Below, piece after piece: positions 7,978 to 16,322 of a stretch of 36,918 bases of DNA. This DNA comes from an uncultured Acetatifactor sp. GTDB lineage: Bacteria > Bacillota > Clostridia > Lachnospirales > Lachnospiraceae. Location: contig CAJTKW010000027.1 of the NCBI GenBank assembly GCA_910577035.1, forward strand, positions 1-36,918, in the 5' to 3' direction. The notes under the pieces are model-generated. The model ran no database searches, was not told where the DNA came from, and was given only the letters and a program-made list of their open reading frames with translations. Made by a program: the position numbers and the translations under genes. Numbering within the stretch: position 1 is the first letter of the stretch; each line of letters opens with the position of its first letter.

Positions 7978-9387
7978 TCATTCGTTTTCCGCCGGCCTGG
8001 ATCCCAGCGTAACCTCTATTTTCCGGTCCACGTATTCCCCGTTCTCGGATCGCTTCACGGTGACGGTAACCGTCTCCCCTGCCTTGAAATACTGTATGGT
8101 CTCAAGCAAATCCGCATTGCTGCTGATTCTCTGCCCGTCGAACTTGACGATAATGTCACCGACTCTGATACCCGCCGCTTCCGCCGCGCTTCCCTTGGAT
8201 ACCTCTCTGACAAAGACTCCCCTGGGGAATCCAAACATGGCGGAAACCTCCTCCGTGACGGTCTGCATGGTAACACCCATGTATCCCATGTCTCCCTCTT
8301 CCACCTTTTCGATTCTGGTCTCCCGCTGCATCAGCTCCGATATAATGGGTTCCGCCGCGTTGATGGGAATGGCAAAGCCCATACCTTCCACACTGACCAC
8401 ACCGTCGTCTATCCTCGCCACATTAATGCCGATGACTTCACCGTTCATGTTCAGCAGTGCCCCGCCGGAATTGCCGTGGTTGATAGCGGCATTGGTCTGG
8501 ATATATCTGCCGGTAGATCCGTCCTCAGAAGTCATTTCCCTGTCCAGGGCACTGATAATGCCGTTCGTAACAGACTGTCCATACCCCAGTGCATTACCGA
8601 TTGCCACTACCGGCCTGCCCAGCTTCAGCTCATCGCTGTTTCCCAGCCTGGCAACCACAATGCTGTCCAGAGTCTCCTGGGATAATGCAGAAACAGGCAC
8701 CGCAATTACGGCAATATCCATATCCGTATCCGTCCCCTTGACAACGGCTTGTGCCGTGCTGTTATCGATAAAGGTAATATCCAGGCTTTCCGCATCCTCC
8801 ACCACATGATTGTTGGTGGCAATCAGCAGCTCCGTGTCGGTCTCTCCCACAATAATGCCCGAGCCGCCGGAAACATTGGTCTTTTGGTAGATCTGGCCCC
8901 AGGGATTCAAACCGGTGCTGGTATAATTCTTAACAATGGCCACCATGGCAGGCATGACATCCTCCACCATATCGGATACGTCATCCACTACATACGAAAC
9001 ATAGCTGACCGGGGAATCCGGTTTTTTATCTGTAACCGGCAGATTCACCAGGTTTTCCGGAAGTTCCGTAATAATGGCATTATCGCTTTCTGCCGGGAAG
9101 AAATGATCCGTCCCCAGCCTGACCGCGTAAAAGCCCAGCCCTGCAAATAGTCCGAAGCACAGCCCAAGGCTGACACTAATCATCACCTTGCGGCCCATTC
9201 CCCCGGAAGACCTTGCTTCCTTTCTTGCCGAAGCGGCCGCCTTCGCTGCTTTGATTTCTGCCTTCTTTGCCGCCCTGGCCTCTTTTCTTGCCGTCTTATC
9301 CGCCTTCTTATCATAAGGAGTTTCCCGTTGCTTTAATTCTTCCTCCGAACAAGTAGTGCGGTCAAAATAAGTCTCATTTTCGTACAT
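7978..9387 (-). CDS. htrA: Membrane-anchored HtrA/DegP-like serine protease with PDZ domain
   Basis: 469 aa from ATG 9387, chosen because AAAGGAG lies 8 nt upstream; the frame stays open further upstream without a good ribosome site. Residues 1-65 are a charged Lys/Ala-rich cytoplasmic part, about 66-92 a single membrane helix, then an extracytoplasmic trypsin-like domain with His194 (TNNHVV), Asp224 (TDMDIAV) and Ser307 (NHGNSGGA). A C-terminal PDZ domain spans about 375-469 (GVFVREVSKGSAAEAAGIRV, then GDIIVKFDG). This is the typical Gram-positive HtrA/YkdA layout. Its role is degradation of damaged exported proteins at the membrane surface. It is transcribed alone, with its own terminator and a likely -10 box (9432-9427). 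Confidence 0.93.
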   Translation of the reverse strand: MYENETYFDRTTCSEEELKQRETPYDKKADKTARKEARAAKKAEIKAAKAAASARKEARSSGGMGRKVMISVSLGLCFGLFAGLGFYAVRLGTDHFFPAESDNAIITELPENLVNLPVTDKKPDSPVSYVSYVVDDVSDMVEDVMPAMVAIVKNYTSTGLNPWGQIYQKTNVSGGSGIIVGETDTELLIATNNHVVEDAESLDITFIDNSTAQAVVKGTDTDMDIAVIAVPVSALSQETLDSIVVARLGNSDELKLGRPVVAIGNALGYGQSVTNGIISALDREMTSEDGSTGRYIQTNAAINHGNSGGALLNMNGEVIGINVARIDDGVVSVEGMGFAIPINAAEPIISELMQRETRIEKVEEGDMGYMGVTMQTVTEEVSAMFGFPRGVFVREVSKGSAAEAAGIRVGDIIVKFDGQRISSNADLLETIQYFKAGETVTVTVKRSENGEYVDRKIEVTLGSRPAENE

Positions 9388-9426
9388 AGCCCTTACTCCT
9401 TTCGCTTCCTGCATCTTTATGTTCAC

Positions 9427-9432
9427 AGTATA
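9427..9432 (-). promoter_or_regulatory. Probable -10 box of htrA
   Basis: TATACT on the minus strand, about 40 bp before the htrA ATG. No convincing -35 box is seen at 16-18 bp (best AGTTTT/CAGTTT), so an activator or weak promoter is possible. Confidence 0.4.
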
Positions 9433-9514
9433 TCTTTTATTTGTGACAAAACTGTGATTGAAATGTGAAGCATAAATGAAATCCGGGCGCAATCTCCGGG
9501 CATTCTCTTCCTCC

Positions 9515-11341
9515 CTATTCCACGGTCACGGATTTCGCCAGGTTTCTCGGCTTATCCACATCGCAGCCCCTGCCCACAGCCACATAGTACGCAAAGAGCT
9601 GCAGCGGAATAATGGCAAGCGAATTGGTAAAGTACGGATTTGTCTCCGGAATATACACCACATAGTCAGAAGCCTTTTCAATGGCCTTGTTGCTCTCGCC
9701 GGTCACTGCCATCACAAAAGCGCCTCTGGCCTTTACCTCCACAATATTGCTGATGGTCTTCTTAAACAGCTCCGGCTGGGTGGAGACTGCCACCACCAGC
9801 GTTCCGTCCTCAATCAGAGAAATGGTACCGTGCTTGAGCTCCCCTGCGGCATAAGCCTCTGAGTGAATATAGGATATTTCTTTGAGCTTCAGGGATCCCT
9901 CCAGGGAGATGGCATAGTCTATCCCTCTTCCGATAAAGAATATATCCCTCGCTCCCAAATATCTGTTGGCAAAGTGCTGGATTTTTTCCTTTTGTCCCAG
10001 CAGAAGCTCTATCTGGTCTGGCAGACGTCTCAGATCCCGCAAAAGCTGCTGGAATGTCTCTTCCTGGATGGTGCCGCGAACCTTAGCCAGCTTCATTGCC
10101 AGCATATATAATGCCGCCAGCTGTGCGCTGTAAGCCTTGGTGGTGGCTACGGCGATCTCCGGCCCGGCCCAGGTATACAGACAGGCATCCGCTTCCCTGG
10201 CAATGGAGCTGCCCACTACATTAACTATGCCCAGCACCTGGAAGCCTCTGGCCTTTGATTCCCTCAGAGCCGCCAGCGTGTCTGCCGTCTCCCCGGACTG
10301 GCTGATTACAATGACCATGCTCCCCTCCTCGAGGATGGGTTCCCGATAGCGGAACTCACTGGCCACGTCTACCTCCACGGGAATCCTGGCAAGCCCCTCC
10401 AGCACATATTTACCCGTGACTCCTGTATGATAGGCAGAGCCGCAGGCCACAATATGTATCTTCCTTATCCTGCGCAGCTCCTCGTCGCTCATTTTCAGCT
10501 CTTCGATTACAATATCGTCGTTTTGGATTCTGGGGGAAATGGTATCGGTAACAGTCTTTGGCTGCTCATACATCTCCTTGAGCATAAAGTGCTCATATCC
10601 GCCTTTCTCGGCCGCATCCGCATCCCAGTCAATGACCACCGGCTCTTTAATCACTTCCTCCTCATCCTCGGAAAAGAACTGCAGACCGTCCTTGCGGAGC
10701 ACCACCACCTCCTGATTTTCCAGATAGAATACATTTCTGGTATACCTCAGGATTGCCGGCACATCGGAGGCAATAAAGCATCCGTCCGCGTTTTTGCCCA
10801 CAATCAGCGGACTGTCCTTCCTGGCCGCATAGATTTCGTCAGGATAATCCACAAACATGATACCCAGTGCATAAGAGCCCTCCACCCGGTGTAATACCCT
10901 CATCACCGTTTCCAGAGGATTTCCCTTATAATAGTAGTCCATTAAATGGGCAATCACCTCTGTATCCGTCTCGGAGGTAAAATGGTAACCTTTTTCCGTC
11001 AGCATCTTTTTCAGGGCAATATAGTTTTCAATGATACCGTTGTGTACTACGGCAATTGTCCCGCCCGTGTTGGTATGGGGATGGGCATTCCTGTCGCTGG
11101 GGGCACCGTGAGTCGCCCAGCGGGTATGTCCTATGCCGGACTGTCCCGGCATGGTCTCCCCTCCCCTGGTCAGATTCTCAAGCACCTTCAGCCGGCCAAT
11201 GGCTTTTCTGGTGACGATCTTAGTACCGTCATATACCGCAAGCCCCGCCGAATCATATCCTCTGTATTCCAGCTTTGACAGGCCGTCCAAAATAATCGGG
11301 GCCGCCTGCTTACTACCAATATAACCTACGATTCCGCACAT
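9515..11341 (-). CDS. glmS: Glutamine-fructose-6-phosphate aminotransferase (isomerizing)
   Basis: 608 aa from ATG 11341 (GGAGG 7 nt upstream). The start is fixed by chemistry: Met-Cys-Gly-Ile-Val-Gly exposes the catalytic N-terminal cysteine of class II glutamine amidotransferases after Met removal. The amidotransferase domain (about 1-220) includes RGYDSAG, HTRWATHG and HNGIIENY. Two SIS isomerase domains follow (about 280-600: ACGSAYHTG, SQSGETADT, SLKLKEISYIHSEAYAAGEL), ending in KPRNLAKSVTVE, the family's conserved tail. It makes glucosamine-6-phosphate from fructose-6-phosphate and glutamine, feeding UDP-GlcNAc for peptidoglycan and the neighbouring glycopolymer. No glmS ribozyme is visible: only about 30 nt separate the predicted transcript start from the start codon. 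Confidence 0.97.
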   Translation of the reverse strand: MCGIVGYIGSKQAAPIILDGLSKLEYRGYDSAGLAVYDGTKIVTRKAIGRLKVLENLTRGGETMPGQSGIGHTRWATHGAPSDRNAHPHTNTGGTIAVVHNGIIENYIALKKMLTEKGYHFTSETDTEVIAHLMDYYYKGNPLETVMRVLHRVEGSYALGIMFVDYPDEIYAARKDSPLIVGKNADGCFIASDVPAILRYTRNVFYLENQEVVVLRKDGLQFFSEDEEEVIKEPVVIDWDADAAEKGGYEHFMLKEMYEQPKTVTDTISPRIQNDDIVIEELKMSDEELRRIRKIHIVACGSAYHTGVTGKYVLEGLARIPVEVDVASEFRYREPILEEGSMVIVISQSGETADTLAALRESKARGFQVLGIVNVVGSSIAREADACLYTWAGPEIAVATTKAYSAQLAALYMLAMKLAKVRGTIQEETFQQLLRDLRRLPDQIELLLGQKEKIQHFANRYLGARDIFFIGRGIDYAISLEGSLKLKEISYIHSEAYAAGELKHGTISLIEDGTLVVAVSTQPELFKKTISNIVEVKARGAFVMAVTGESNKAIEKASDYVVYIPETNPYFTNSLAIIPLQLFAYYVAVGRGCDVDKPRNLAKSVTVE

Positions 11342-11374
11342 ATCATTTCCTCCGGGTAAAAATTTCTTCTTTAC

Positions 11375-11385
11375 AGTATAGCATA
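11375..11385 (-). promoter_or_regulatory. Extended -10 promoter of glmS
   Basis: Minus-strand TATGCTATACT (11385-11375) fits an extended -10 element (TRTGn before a TATAAT-like box). No good -35 hexamer lies 17 bp upstream, as is usual for this promoter type. Confidence 0.55.
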
Positions 11386-11410
11386 CCTGAAATGCGTTTA
11401 CCACACTTAT

Positions 11411-11480
11411 CTGCTTTCGGTAGTCCGAATCCGCTTTCGGCAATCCGAAACCGCTTCAGGCAATCCGAATCCGCTTCAGG
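11411..11480. repeat. 20-bp tandem repeat (3.5 copies) between GT2 stop and glmS promoter
   Basis: Successive 20-bp units start at 11411, 11431 and 11451, each of the form CYGCTTYVGG-YARTCCGAAW, with a half unit at 11471-11480. The last half unit overlaps the stop codon of the glycosyltransferase gene. The arms CCGAA / TTCGG can form small hairpins in each unit. No U-tract follows, so it is not an obvious terminator. Confidence 0.85.
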
Positions 11481-12570
11481 CCTGTATCCAATATTCTTTG
11501 TTGGAAGAAAGTGACGTTATCCACCTTTGGGGCAGCCTTCTGTAATTCCTTCCCAATTTGTATCCCACATATTTAAAACAGCACTGCAGGCAGAAGCCGG
11601 GAAACCGGTACAGCCTTCCTTCCCGCCTTAAATGGCGGAAGACCTCCCTTACCAGCCTTTTCCCCTCCGCTTCGGAGGGCACTCCCTCAAATACCTCCGG
11701 ATGCTCTGCCTGAGAAACTCCCAGGTCAAAATTGCGCCGTAGCTGCTGTATGCCGGTATAGTTATGGGAATGCAGCACCCGTGCCCCAGCCTCATAGGCA
11801 ACCCCGTAACCGGCCCGGATCACCCCGGCGGCATAAATCATATCCTCATTAAATATAGTATGGCGCACAAAGCCGCCCAGTTTTTCATATATATCCCGTC
11901 GGTACGCCGCGCACACATTGGAGCAGAAAAAGGTCTTGATTCCCAGGACAGGCAGGTCCTCCGCCGTCTTGATCCGTGACTCCCCGGGATAATTGAAATT
12001 CCTGGAAATCCGTTCCCACTCGCTGCTGCCTGCCTGCGGCATCTGCCTCCCGTATGCCGCTGCCACCTGCACCCGGTTTCCCGATTTTACTGCCGGCACC
12101 TGCTCCCCGGACACCTCCGCGCCCCTTCCCTGCGCCGGCACCTGTTCCCCGGATTCTTCCGCGCCCCTTCCCTGCGCCGGCACCTGCAGGTTTTCCGTCA
12201 GCCTTTCGATCAGGAATCTGTCTGCCGGAAGGGCATCCTGGGTCATAAGCACGAATATATCGGCCTCCGAATACTGTACCGCCATATGCCTTGTACCCCC
12301 ATGGTCAAATTCCTTCCTGGACAGATGATGGACCTCCACATTATGGTATTTTTTCACGGAAGCTTCCTCAAAATACTGTTTCTCCGTATTCATGAGAATG
12401 ATTTTATTTATCGGTACTGTCTGCCGCTGCAGCCTGTCCAGCAGGACCGGCAGCTCCTGCCCCGGTTTATACACGGGAATAATCACATCGATTTTCAACC
12501 TCTGCCCGCCTTTCTCCGGAAACCCCAGAAAGGGGAGCGTTTTCTGCTCCCCTTTACACTTCCCCATCAT
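11476..12570 (-). CDS. GT2 family glycosyltransferase (rhamnosyltransferase-like)
   Basis: 364 aa. The GT-A nucleotide-sugar fold starts at IDVIIPVYKPG (about 27-37), with HGGTRHMA (about 90-97), the metal-site region MTQDALPAD (Asp112), and acceptor-side AAAYGRQMP, KTFFCSNVCAAYRRD and FNEDMIYAA. This pattern is typical of Firmicutes enzymes annotated as rhamnosyltransferases. Residues about 129-167 are an insertion not expected at this site: two 14-residue copies of VPAQGRGAE(E/V)SGEQ and a partial third. The ATG overlaps the LCP stop codon by 4 bp (ATGA), suggesting translational coupling. However, a 10-bp hairpin at 12529-12555 lies inside the first codons, and TTG 12498 (LKIDVIIPVY) is a possible alternative start giving 340 aa. 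It probably adds a sugar to the surface polymer; donor and linkage cannot be told. Confidence 0.88.
   Translation of the reverse strand: MMGKCKGEQKTLPFLGFPEKGGQRLKIDVIIPVYKPGQELPVLLDRLQRQTVPINKIILMNTEKQYFEEASVKKYHNVEVHHLSRKEFDHGGTRHMAVQYSEADIFVLMTQDALPADRFLIERLTENLQVPAQGRGAEESGEQVPAQGRGAEVSGEQVPAVKSGNRVQVAAAYGRQMPQAGSSEWERISRNFNYPGESRIKTAEDLPVLGIKTFFCSNVCAAYRRDIYEKLGGFVRHTIFNEDMIYAAGVIRAGYGVAYEAGARVLHSHNYTGIQQLRRNFDLGVSQAEHPEVFEGVPSEAEGKRLVREVFRHLRREGRLYRFPGFCLQCCFKYVGYKLGRNYRRLPQRWITSLSSNKEYWIQA
12092..12187 (-). repeat. 42-bp in-frame tandem repeat inside the GT2 gene
   Basis: Two near-identical 42-bp units (12092-12133 and 12134-12175) and a 12-bp start of a third. Each encodes 14 residues (VPAQGRGAE-x-SGEQ). 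The copies differ at only a few bases, so the duplication is recent, and it preserves the reading frame. Confidence 0.9.
12529..12555 (-). promoter_or_regulatory. Strong hairpin at the LCP-GT2 junction
   Basis: Perfect 10-bp stem AAAGGGGAGC / GCTCCCCTTT with a 7-nt loop, followed on the minus strand by CTGGGGTTTCC. It lies 12-41 bp after the LCP stop codon, within the first codons of the annotated GT2 frame. It resembles an attenuator or partial terminator, although the U-tract is poor. Confidence 0.4.
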
Positions 12571-13775
12571 TGTTCAGTCAAATATTTTCTCGTCCTGGAT
12601 TCGATCATTTCTCCCCGCTCCTGTACACCCTCCGACACCTGGTAGTCATCGTCGTCAAACAGGAACTGGTGCAGCCAGATTACATTGCTTTCCAGATCCA
12701 GGGGCACCACACAGCTGCCGCTGGCGCCGATATTGCCCGTAGCAAACTTTCCTTCCTCGGGGAATCCGCTTTCGTCCACGATTTTATACTTTGCAATATC
12801 AGCCAGCATTTCCAGCATTTCTTCCTTGCCCAGACTGGTATATACCTGCCCTACCACTTTATTAAAGATATTTGTCAGTGTATTGAAATCCGCCTTCAAC
12901 GCCTGATCCTGAATTGCCTTCAAAACGGTACGCTGCCGCTCGGTCCGGGCAAAATCGTTTCCTACGTAACGGATCCGGCAATAGGCCGATGCCTGCAGCC
13001 CGTCCAGCAGCTGGTAACCCGCTTCCTTCACGGGCACATAATCGGATGATTTAAGCACCTTCAGATCCTCCGCCGTCAGCTCACCCTTATCGCCGCTGCC
13101 CTTTACACCGTACTTCCACTGGGCTACGATACTCTTCTGGTAATCGTTAAGATAGCTGATCTCGTTCTGTTTGATCTCCACCCACACACCGCCCAGGCCG
13201 TCGATCACATCGATCAGGCTGTTATAGCCTATGGTCACAAAGTCTTCAATATCCATATCCAGATTTGTATTCAGCATCCGGATTGCCCGGGTAGGGCCGC
13301 CCTTGGCATAAGCCGCGTTACATTTCGAATAGGTGTCGTTTTCGTCGCCTTCGCTTTTGCCGATGTTCAGATAGGTGTCACGATACACGCTGACCAGTTT
13401 GATGTCATGGGTATCCATATTGATACTGGCAATCATAATGGTATCGCTGCGGCTGTTCTTGCCCACCTCTTTCTCGTTCGTAGCGTCCACGCCGAACAGG
13501 GCAATGTTCTTATACCCCAGCATGGTACTTTCCCCCTGGTCCTTGGCTTCCTTAATCTCCTGGGGAACTGCCAGCTGCTCAGGATCCAGCGTCATCACCT
13601 GGGGCCCCTTGGTGGAAATACGCGATGCCAGCCAAAGTGCAACCAGCATAGCCAGAATAATCAGCACCTCAAATACAAAAATAATCATCTTGCGCTTGTT
13701 TTTGCGCTTTGCCACCGCTGCCTTCCCATTTACGGGTACCCCCGCCGGATTTCTTCTCTTCTGATTCGTTGCCAT
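12567..13775 (-). CDS. LytR-CpsA-Psr (LCP) family glycopolymer-peptidoglycan ligase
   Basis: 402 aa. A Lys/Arg-rich cytoplasmic tail (1-29), one membrane helix (about 30-51), then an extracellular LCP domain (about 88-310). Family signatures are visible: IALFGVDAT, NSRSDTIMIASIN (Arg109, Asp111), LVSVYRDTYL (Arg131), CNAAYAKGGP and DFARTERQRTVLKAI; these Arg/Asp residues bind the polyprenyl diphosphate and metal in characterised members. The enzyme transfers an undecaprenyl-diphosphate-linked glycopolymer to peptidoglycan at the outer membrane face. It lies 18 bp after the priming transferase and overlaps the next GT2 gene by 4 bp, so it most likely attaches the polymer made by this cluster. 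Confidence 0.93.
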   Translation of the reverse strand: MATNQKRRNPAGVPVNGKAAVAKRKNKRKMIIFVFEVLIILAMLVALWLASRISTKGPQVMTLDPEQLAVPQEIKEAKDQGESTMLGYKNIALFGVDATNEKEVGKNSRSDTIMIASINMDTHDIKLVSVYRDTYLNIGKSEGDENDTYSKCNAAYAKGGPTRAIRMLNTNLDMDIEDFVTIGYNSLIDVIDGLGGVWVEIKQNEISYLNDYQKSIVAQWKYGVKGSGDKGELTAEDLKVLKSSDYVPVKEAGYQLLDGLQASAYCRIRYVGNDFARTERQRTVLKAIQDQALKADFNTLTNIFNKVVGQVYTSLGKEEMLEMLADIAKYKIVDESGFPEEGKFATGNIGASGSCVVPLDLESNVIWLHQFLFDDDDYQVSEGVQERGEMIESRTRKYLTEQ

Positions 13776-13793
13776 ACTACCCTCTCCTTGTTA

Positions 13794-15200
13794 TCAATAA
13801 GCATTCTTGTTGACAAAACCTGTAAAAAAAGTCATAAAAATTATTTTAATGTCAAAACCAAGCGTCCAGTTTTCAATATAGTATATGTCGTAGTCAATGC
13901 GTTTGCGTATGGAAGTGTCTCCCCGCAGGCCGTTTACCTGCGCCCAGCCGGTCAGCCCCGGCCGTACCTGATGCTTGACCATGTACCTGGGAATCTCTTC
14001 CTTAAATTTCTCCACGAACAGCGGCCGTTCCGGCCTGGGGCCCACAAGGCTCATGTCCCCTTTTAATATGTTAAAGAGCTGCGGAAGCTCATCCAGGCTG
14101 GTTCTTCTTAAAAGCTTTCCTACCTTTGTCACCCTGGGGTCGTCCCTGACTGTCCAGGCTTTCTTTTCCTCAGTCGGCTTCTGCTGCTCCATACTGCGGA
14201 ATTTGTACATATAGAAGGGCCTGTTATGAAGCCCTACCCGTTCCTGCCTGAAAATAACGGGGCCCGGGCTTGTCAGCTTTACCAGCAGCGCCGCCAGCAG
14301 CATGACAGGGGAGGTTATGATAATTCCGAACAGGGAGCCTGCAATATCCATGGCCCGCTTAATCAGCTTGTTGCCCATGTTTGTCAGCGGTACGTAGCGG
14401 ATATTGATTACGGGAAGCCCCATCAGGTCCTCCGTGTAAGGCTTGCTGGGAATCAGGCTGTTGTAATCCGGAATAAACTTCGTATGGACTCCGGATTTTT
14501 CACAGATCCCCACAATCCGCTCCAGATAATCGTAATCCTTCAGGGACAGGGTAATCGCTATTTCATCCAGCTTGTTCTCCGGCAGAATAATTTCCAGATT
14601 TCCCAGACTGCCCAGAACCTTCACCCCCCGGTAAACCGTGCCCGCCGGAATACTGTTATCCAGGATTCCCACCGCCGCATAGCCCCATTGGGGATTGTCC
14701 GTGAGCCTGTCTATATATTCCTCCGCCGCCCTGGAATACCCTACCAGAAGCAGATGCTTCAGATTATATCCCTTACTGCGTATCGTCCTCAGCCCCTTTC
14801 TCAGGGCAAGCCGGAACGAAGAAGTAATCACGATATTAAAGGCATAAAAGAACGCCATCACGGAACGGGATATATTGATCTCCCGGATAATCATATACAA
14901 AAGTATAATCAACGCCATGATCCCGATGGTATTTGCCTTTACGATCCCAAAAATTTCAAACCTCCTGCGCACCGTGCGTTTCGGCGCATACACGCCGCAG
15001 GAATAGTAAATCAACGCATAAATGGGAACGATAAAGATCAGAAGCCGAAAGTATTCTACCGCCGGAAGGACTCCCGGGCCGGGCCCGCTGTTCAAAACAT
15101 AAAATTTAAATAAATAAGCAAGCATAAAGGACGCCACCGTGATGGCAGCGTCAATGATCACCATTAATCGGTTAAATACTTTCTGGTTATCCTTTATCAT
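13794..15200 (-). CDS. Polyprenyl glycosylphosphotransferase (priming sugar transferase)
   Basis: 468 aa, the full-length WbaP/WcaJ type. Four membrane helices lie in the first 130 residues, then a Rossmann-like middle domain (about 146-260, beginning HLLLVGYSRAAEEY), a re-entrant helix at about 280-305, and the catalytic bacterial sugar transferase domain (KRAMDIAGSLFGI, FRQERVGLHNRPF, YKFRSM, RRTSLDELPQLFN, GDMSLVGPRPERP, RPGLTGWAQVNGLRG). It transfers a sugar-1-phosphate from a nucleotide sugar to undecaprenyl phosphate, the first step of the polymer. There is no Shine-Dalgarno before the ATG; a perfect TATAAT lies 7 nt upstream, so the mRNA may be leaderless. The specific sugar (glucose, galactose or an amino sugar) is not decidable here. 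Confidence 0.95.
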   Translation of the reverse strand: MIKDNQKVFNRLMVIIDAAITVASFMLAYLFKFYVLNSGPGPGVLPAVEYFRLLIFIVPIYALIYYSCGVYAPKRTVRRRFEIFGIVKANTIGIMALIILLYMIIREINISRSVMAFFYAFNIVITSSFRLALRKGLRTIRSKGYNLKHLLLVGYSRAAEEYIDRLTDNPQWGYAAVGILDNSIPAGTVYRGVKVLGSLGNLEIILPENKLDEIAITLSLKDYDYLERIVGICEKSGVHTKFIPDYNSLIPSKPYTEDLMGLPVINIRYVPLTNMGNKLIKRAMDIAGSLFGIIITSPVMLLAALLVKLTSPGPVIFRQERVGLHNRPFYMYKFRSMEQQKPTEEKKAWTVRDDPRVTKVGKLLRRTSLDELPQLFNILKGDMSLVGPRPERPLFVEKFKEEIPRYMVKHQVRPGLTGWAQVNGLRGDTSIRKRIDYDIYYIENWTLGFDIKIIFMTFFTGFVNKNAY

Positions 15201-15207
15201 GAAATTT

Positions 15208-15266
15208 ATTATAAGGGAAACTACTTATGAAATTATGAAGCTGTTTCTTAAGTTTTCTTAAGAAAC
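15208..15266 (-). promoter_or_regulatory. Promoter and CTTAAG palindrome upstream of the priming transferase
   Basis: Minus-strand TATAAT (15213-15208) is 7 nt before the ATG; the hexamer 17 bp upstream (ATAATT) is a poor -35. A perfect inverted repeat lies at 15243-15266: GTTTCTTAAG, loop TTTT, CTTAAGAAAC, also covering the stop codon of the upstream GT2 gene. Exactly 29 bp separate the -10 box and the palindrome, as at the rfbB promoter. Confidence 0.5.
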
Positions 15267-16312
15267 CGAAAGACATTAAGATAGAGCTGGCCCTGAATGG
15301 CCAGATAATTCTTCAAATGCTTAAAACGGAACCTGACCTTATGTGCCCTTCCCCCGGCACTGAACAGCCTGGTAAAGCCTTTTCCAAAGCCTTTGACGTA
15401 AGCCCTTCCCATCCCCTTCTTACAGAAAAATATAAATTTTACCCCAAATCCTGCCAGCAAAAAGGGCAGATTCCAGATCCGCTGAAGCAGGGGCATGTTT
15501 TTCCCCACCACATAAATATTATTTGCCGCCGCAAGCACCGTCTTCCACTCATTGTATCTGGAGCCGCTGGAAGCACTGCCGTAATGGATTACTTCGGCCC
15601 CGGGTTCATAATAATTGCGATAGCCGTAGATACGGGCCCGATAGCCAATATCCAGATCCTCCATATAGGCAAAATGCTCTTCGTCAAAGCTTCCGATCTC
15701 CTCCAAGATACTCCTGCGGTAAATTGCAGCACCGGCACAGGCCGCAAAAACCTCGCAGGGCAGGGAATACTGTTCTGCCGGCTTTCCCTTTCCCCGGGCA
15801 TAGCCCCAGCCAAAGACGCAGTAACGGTCGCCGGCGTCATCTATCAGCTCAGGATTGTCCCACATCAGCATTCTCGCGCTGACAGAAAATGCTTCAGGCC
15901 TTTTCTCAATAGCATAACACAAGCTCTTAATAAATGCAGATTTAACCTTTGTGTCATTATTCAATAAAATAACATACGGGCTGTCAGAAAGCCCTATCCC
16001 CACATTGACCGCATGACAGAAGCCGGTATTTTCGGGAAGCGCTTCCACCCTCACCCGGGGGCGGTCCCCCGGGGCACGGCATTCCAGAGCCTGTCCCGAA
16101 GCATCCCCCTCAGGGGAACCGTAATCCGTAGAAGCATATTCCCGGATATATACTTCCCTGAGCAGCGCAAGGCTGCCGTCTTCAGACCCGTTATCCACCA
16201 CCAGGACTTCATATTCCGGCGTATCAGGATCCTGGTCCAGGATTGCATCCAGACAGTCTCTGAGGAATCTGATTCCGTTGTAATTTGGTATAACAACTGT
16301 TACTTTGCACAT
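15248..16312 (-). CDS. GT2 family glycosyltransferase
   Basis: 354 aa, begins directly with the GT-A fold: VTVVIPNYNGIRFL (4-17), VLVVDNGSEDGS (37-48), NTGFCHAVNVG (95-105), and the metal site LLNNDTKV with Asp120. Then AEQYSLPCEVFAACAGAAIYRRS and the acidic FAYMEDLDIGYR, which usually contains the catalytic base. Overall it is like rhamnosyltransferases of the WbbL/RfbF type. Residues about 57-88 (STDYGSPEGDASGQ and following) form a low-complexity insertion between the second and third blocks, like the expansions in neighbouring genes. It is cytosolic or membrane-peripheral, with a basic amphipathic C-terminus. It is 10 bp downstream of the previous GT2 gene, so cotranscribed. Donor and acceptor unknown. 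Confidence 0.9.
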   Translation of the reverse strand: MCKVTVVIPNYNGIRFLRDCLDAILDQDPDTPEYEVLVVDNGSEDGSLALLREVYIREYASTDYGSPEGDASGQALECRAPGDRPRVRVEALPENTGFCHAVNVGIGLSDSPYVILLNNDTKVKSAFIKSLCYAIEKRPEAFSVSARMLMWDNPELIDDAGDRYCVFGWGYARGKGKPAEQYSLPCEVFAACAGAAIYRRSILEEIGSFDEEHFAYMEDLDIGYRARIYGYRNYYEPGAEVIHYGSASSGSRYNEWKTVLAAANNIYVVGKNMPLLQRIWNLPFLLAGFGVKFIFFCKKGMGRAYVKGFGKGFTRLFSAGGRAHKVRFRFKHLKNYLAIQGQLYLNVFRFLKKT

Positions 16313-16322
16313 ATTTTCTCCG

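Noticed and set aside
11342..11475. Possible glmS ribozyme upstream of glmS
   Set aside because: The gap is too short after the promoter (about 30 nt leader) and is filled by 20-bp repeats; no ribozyme core is visible.
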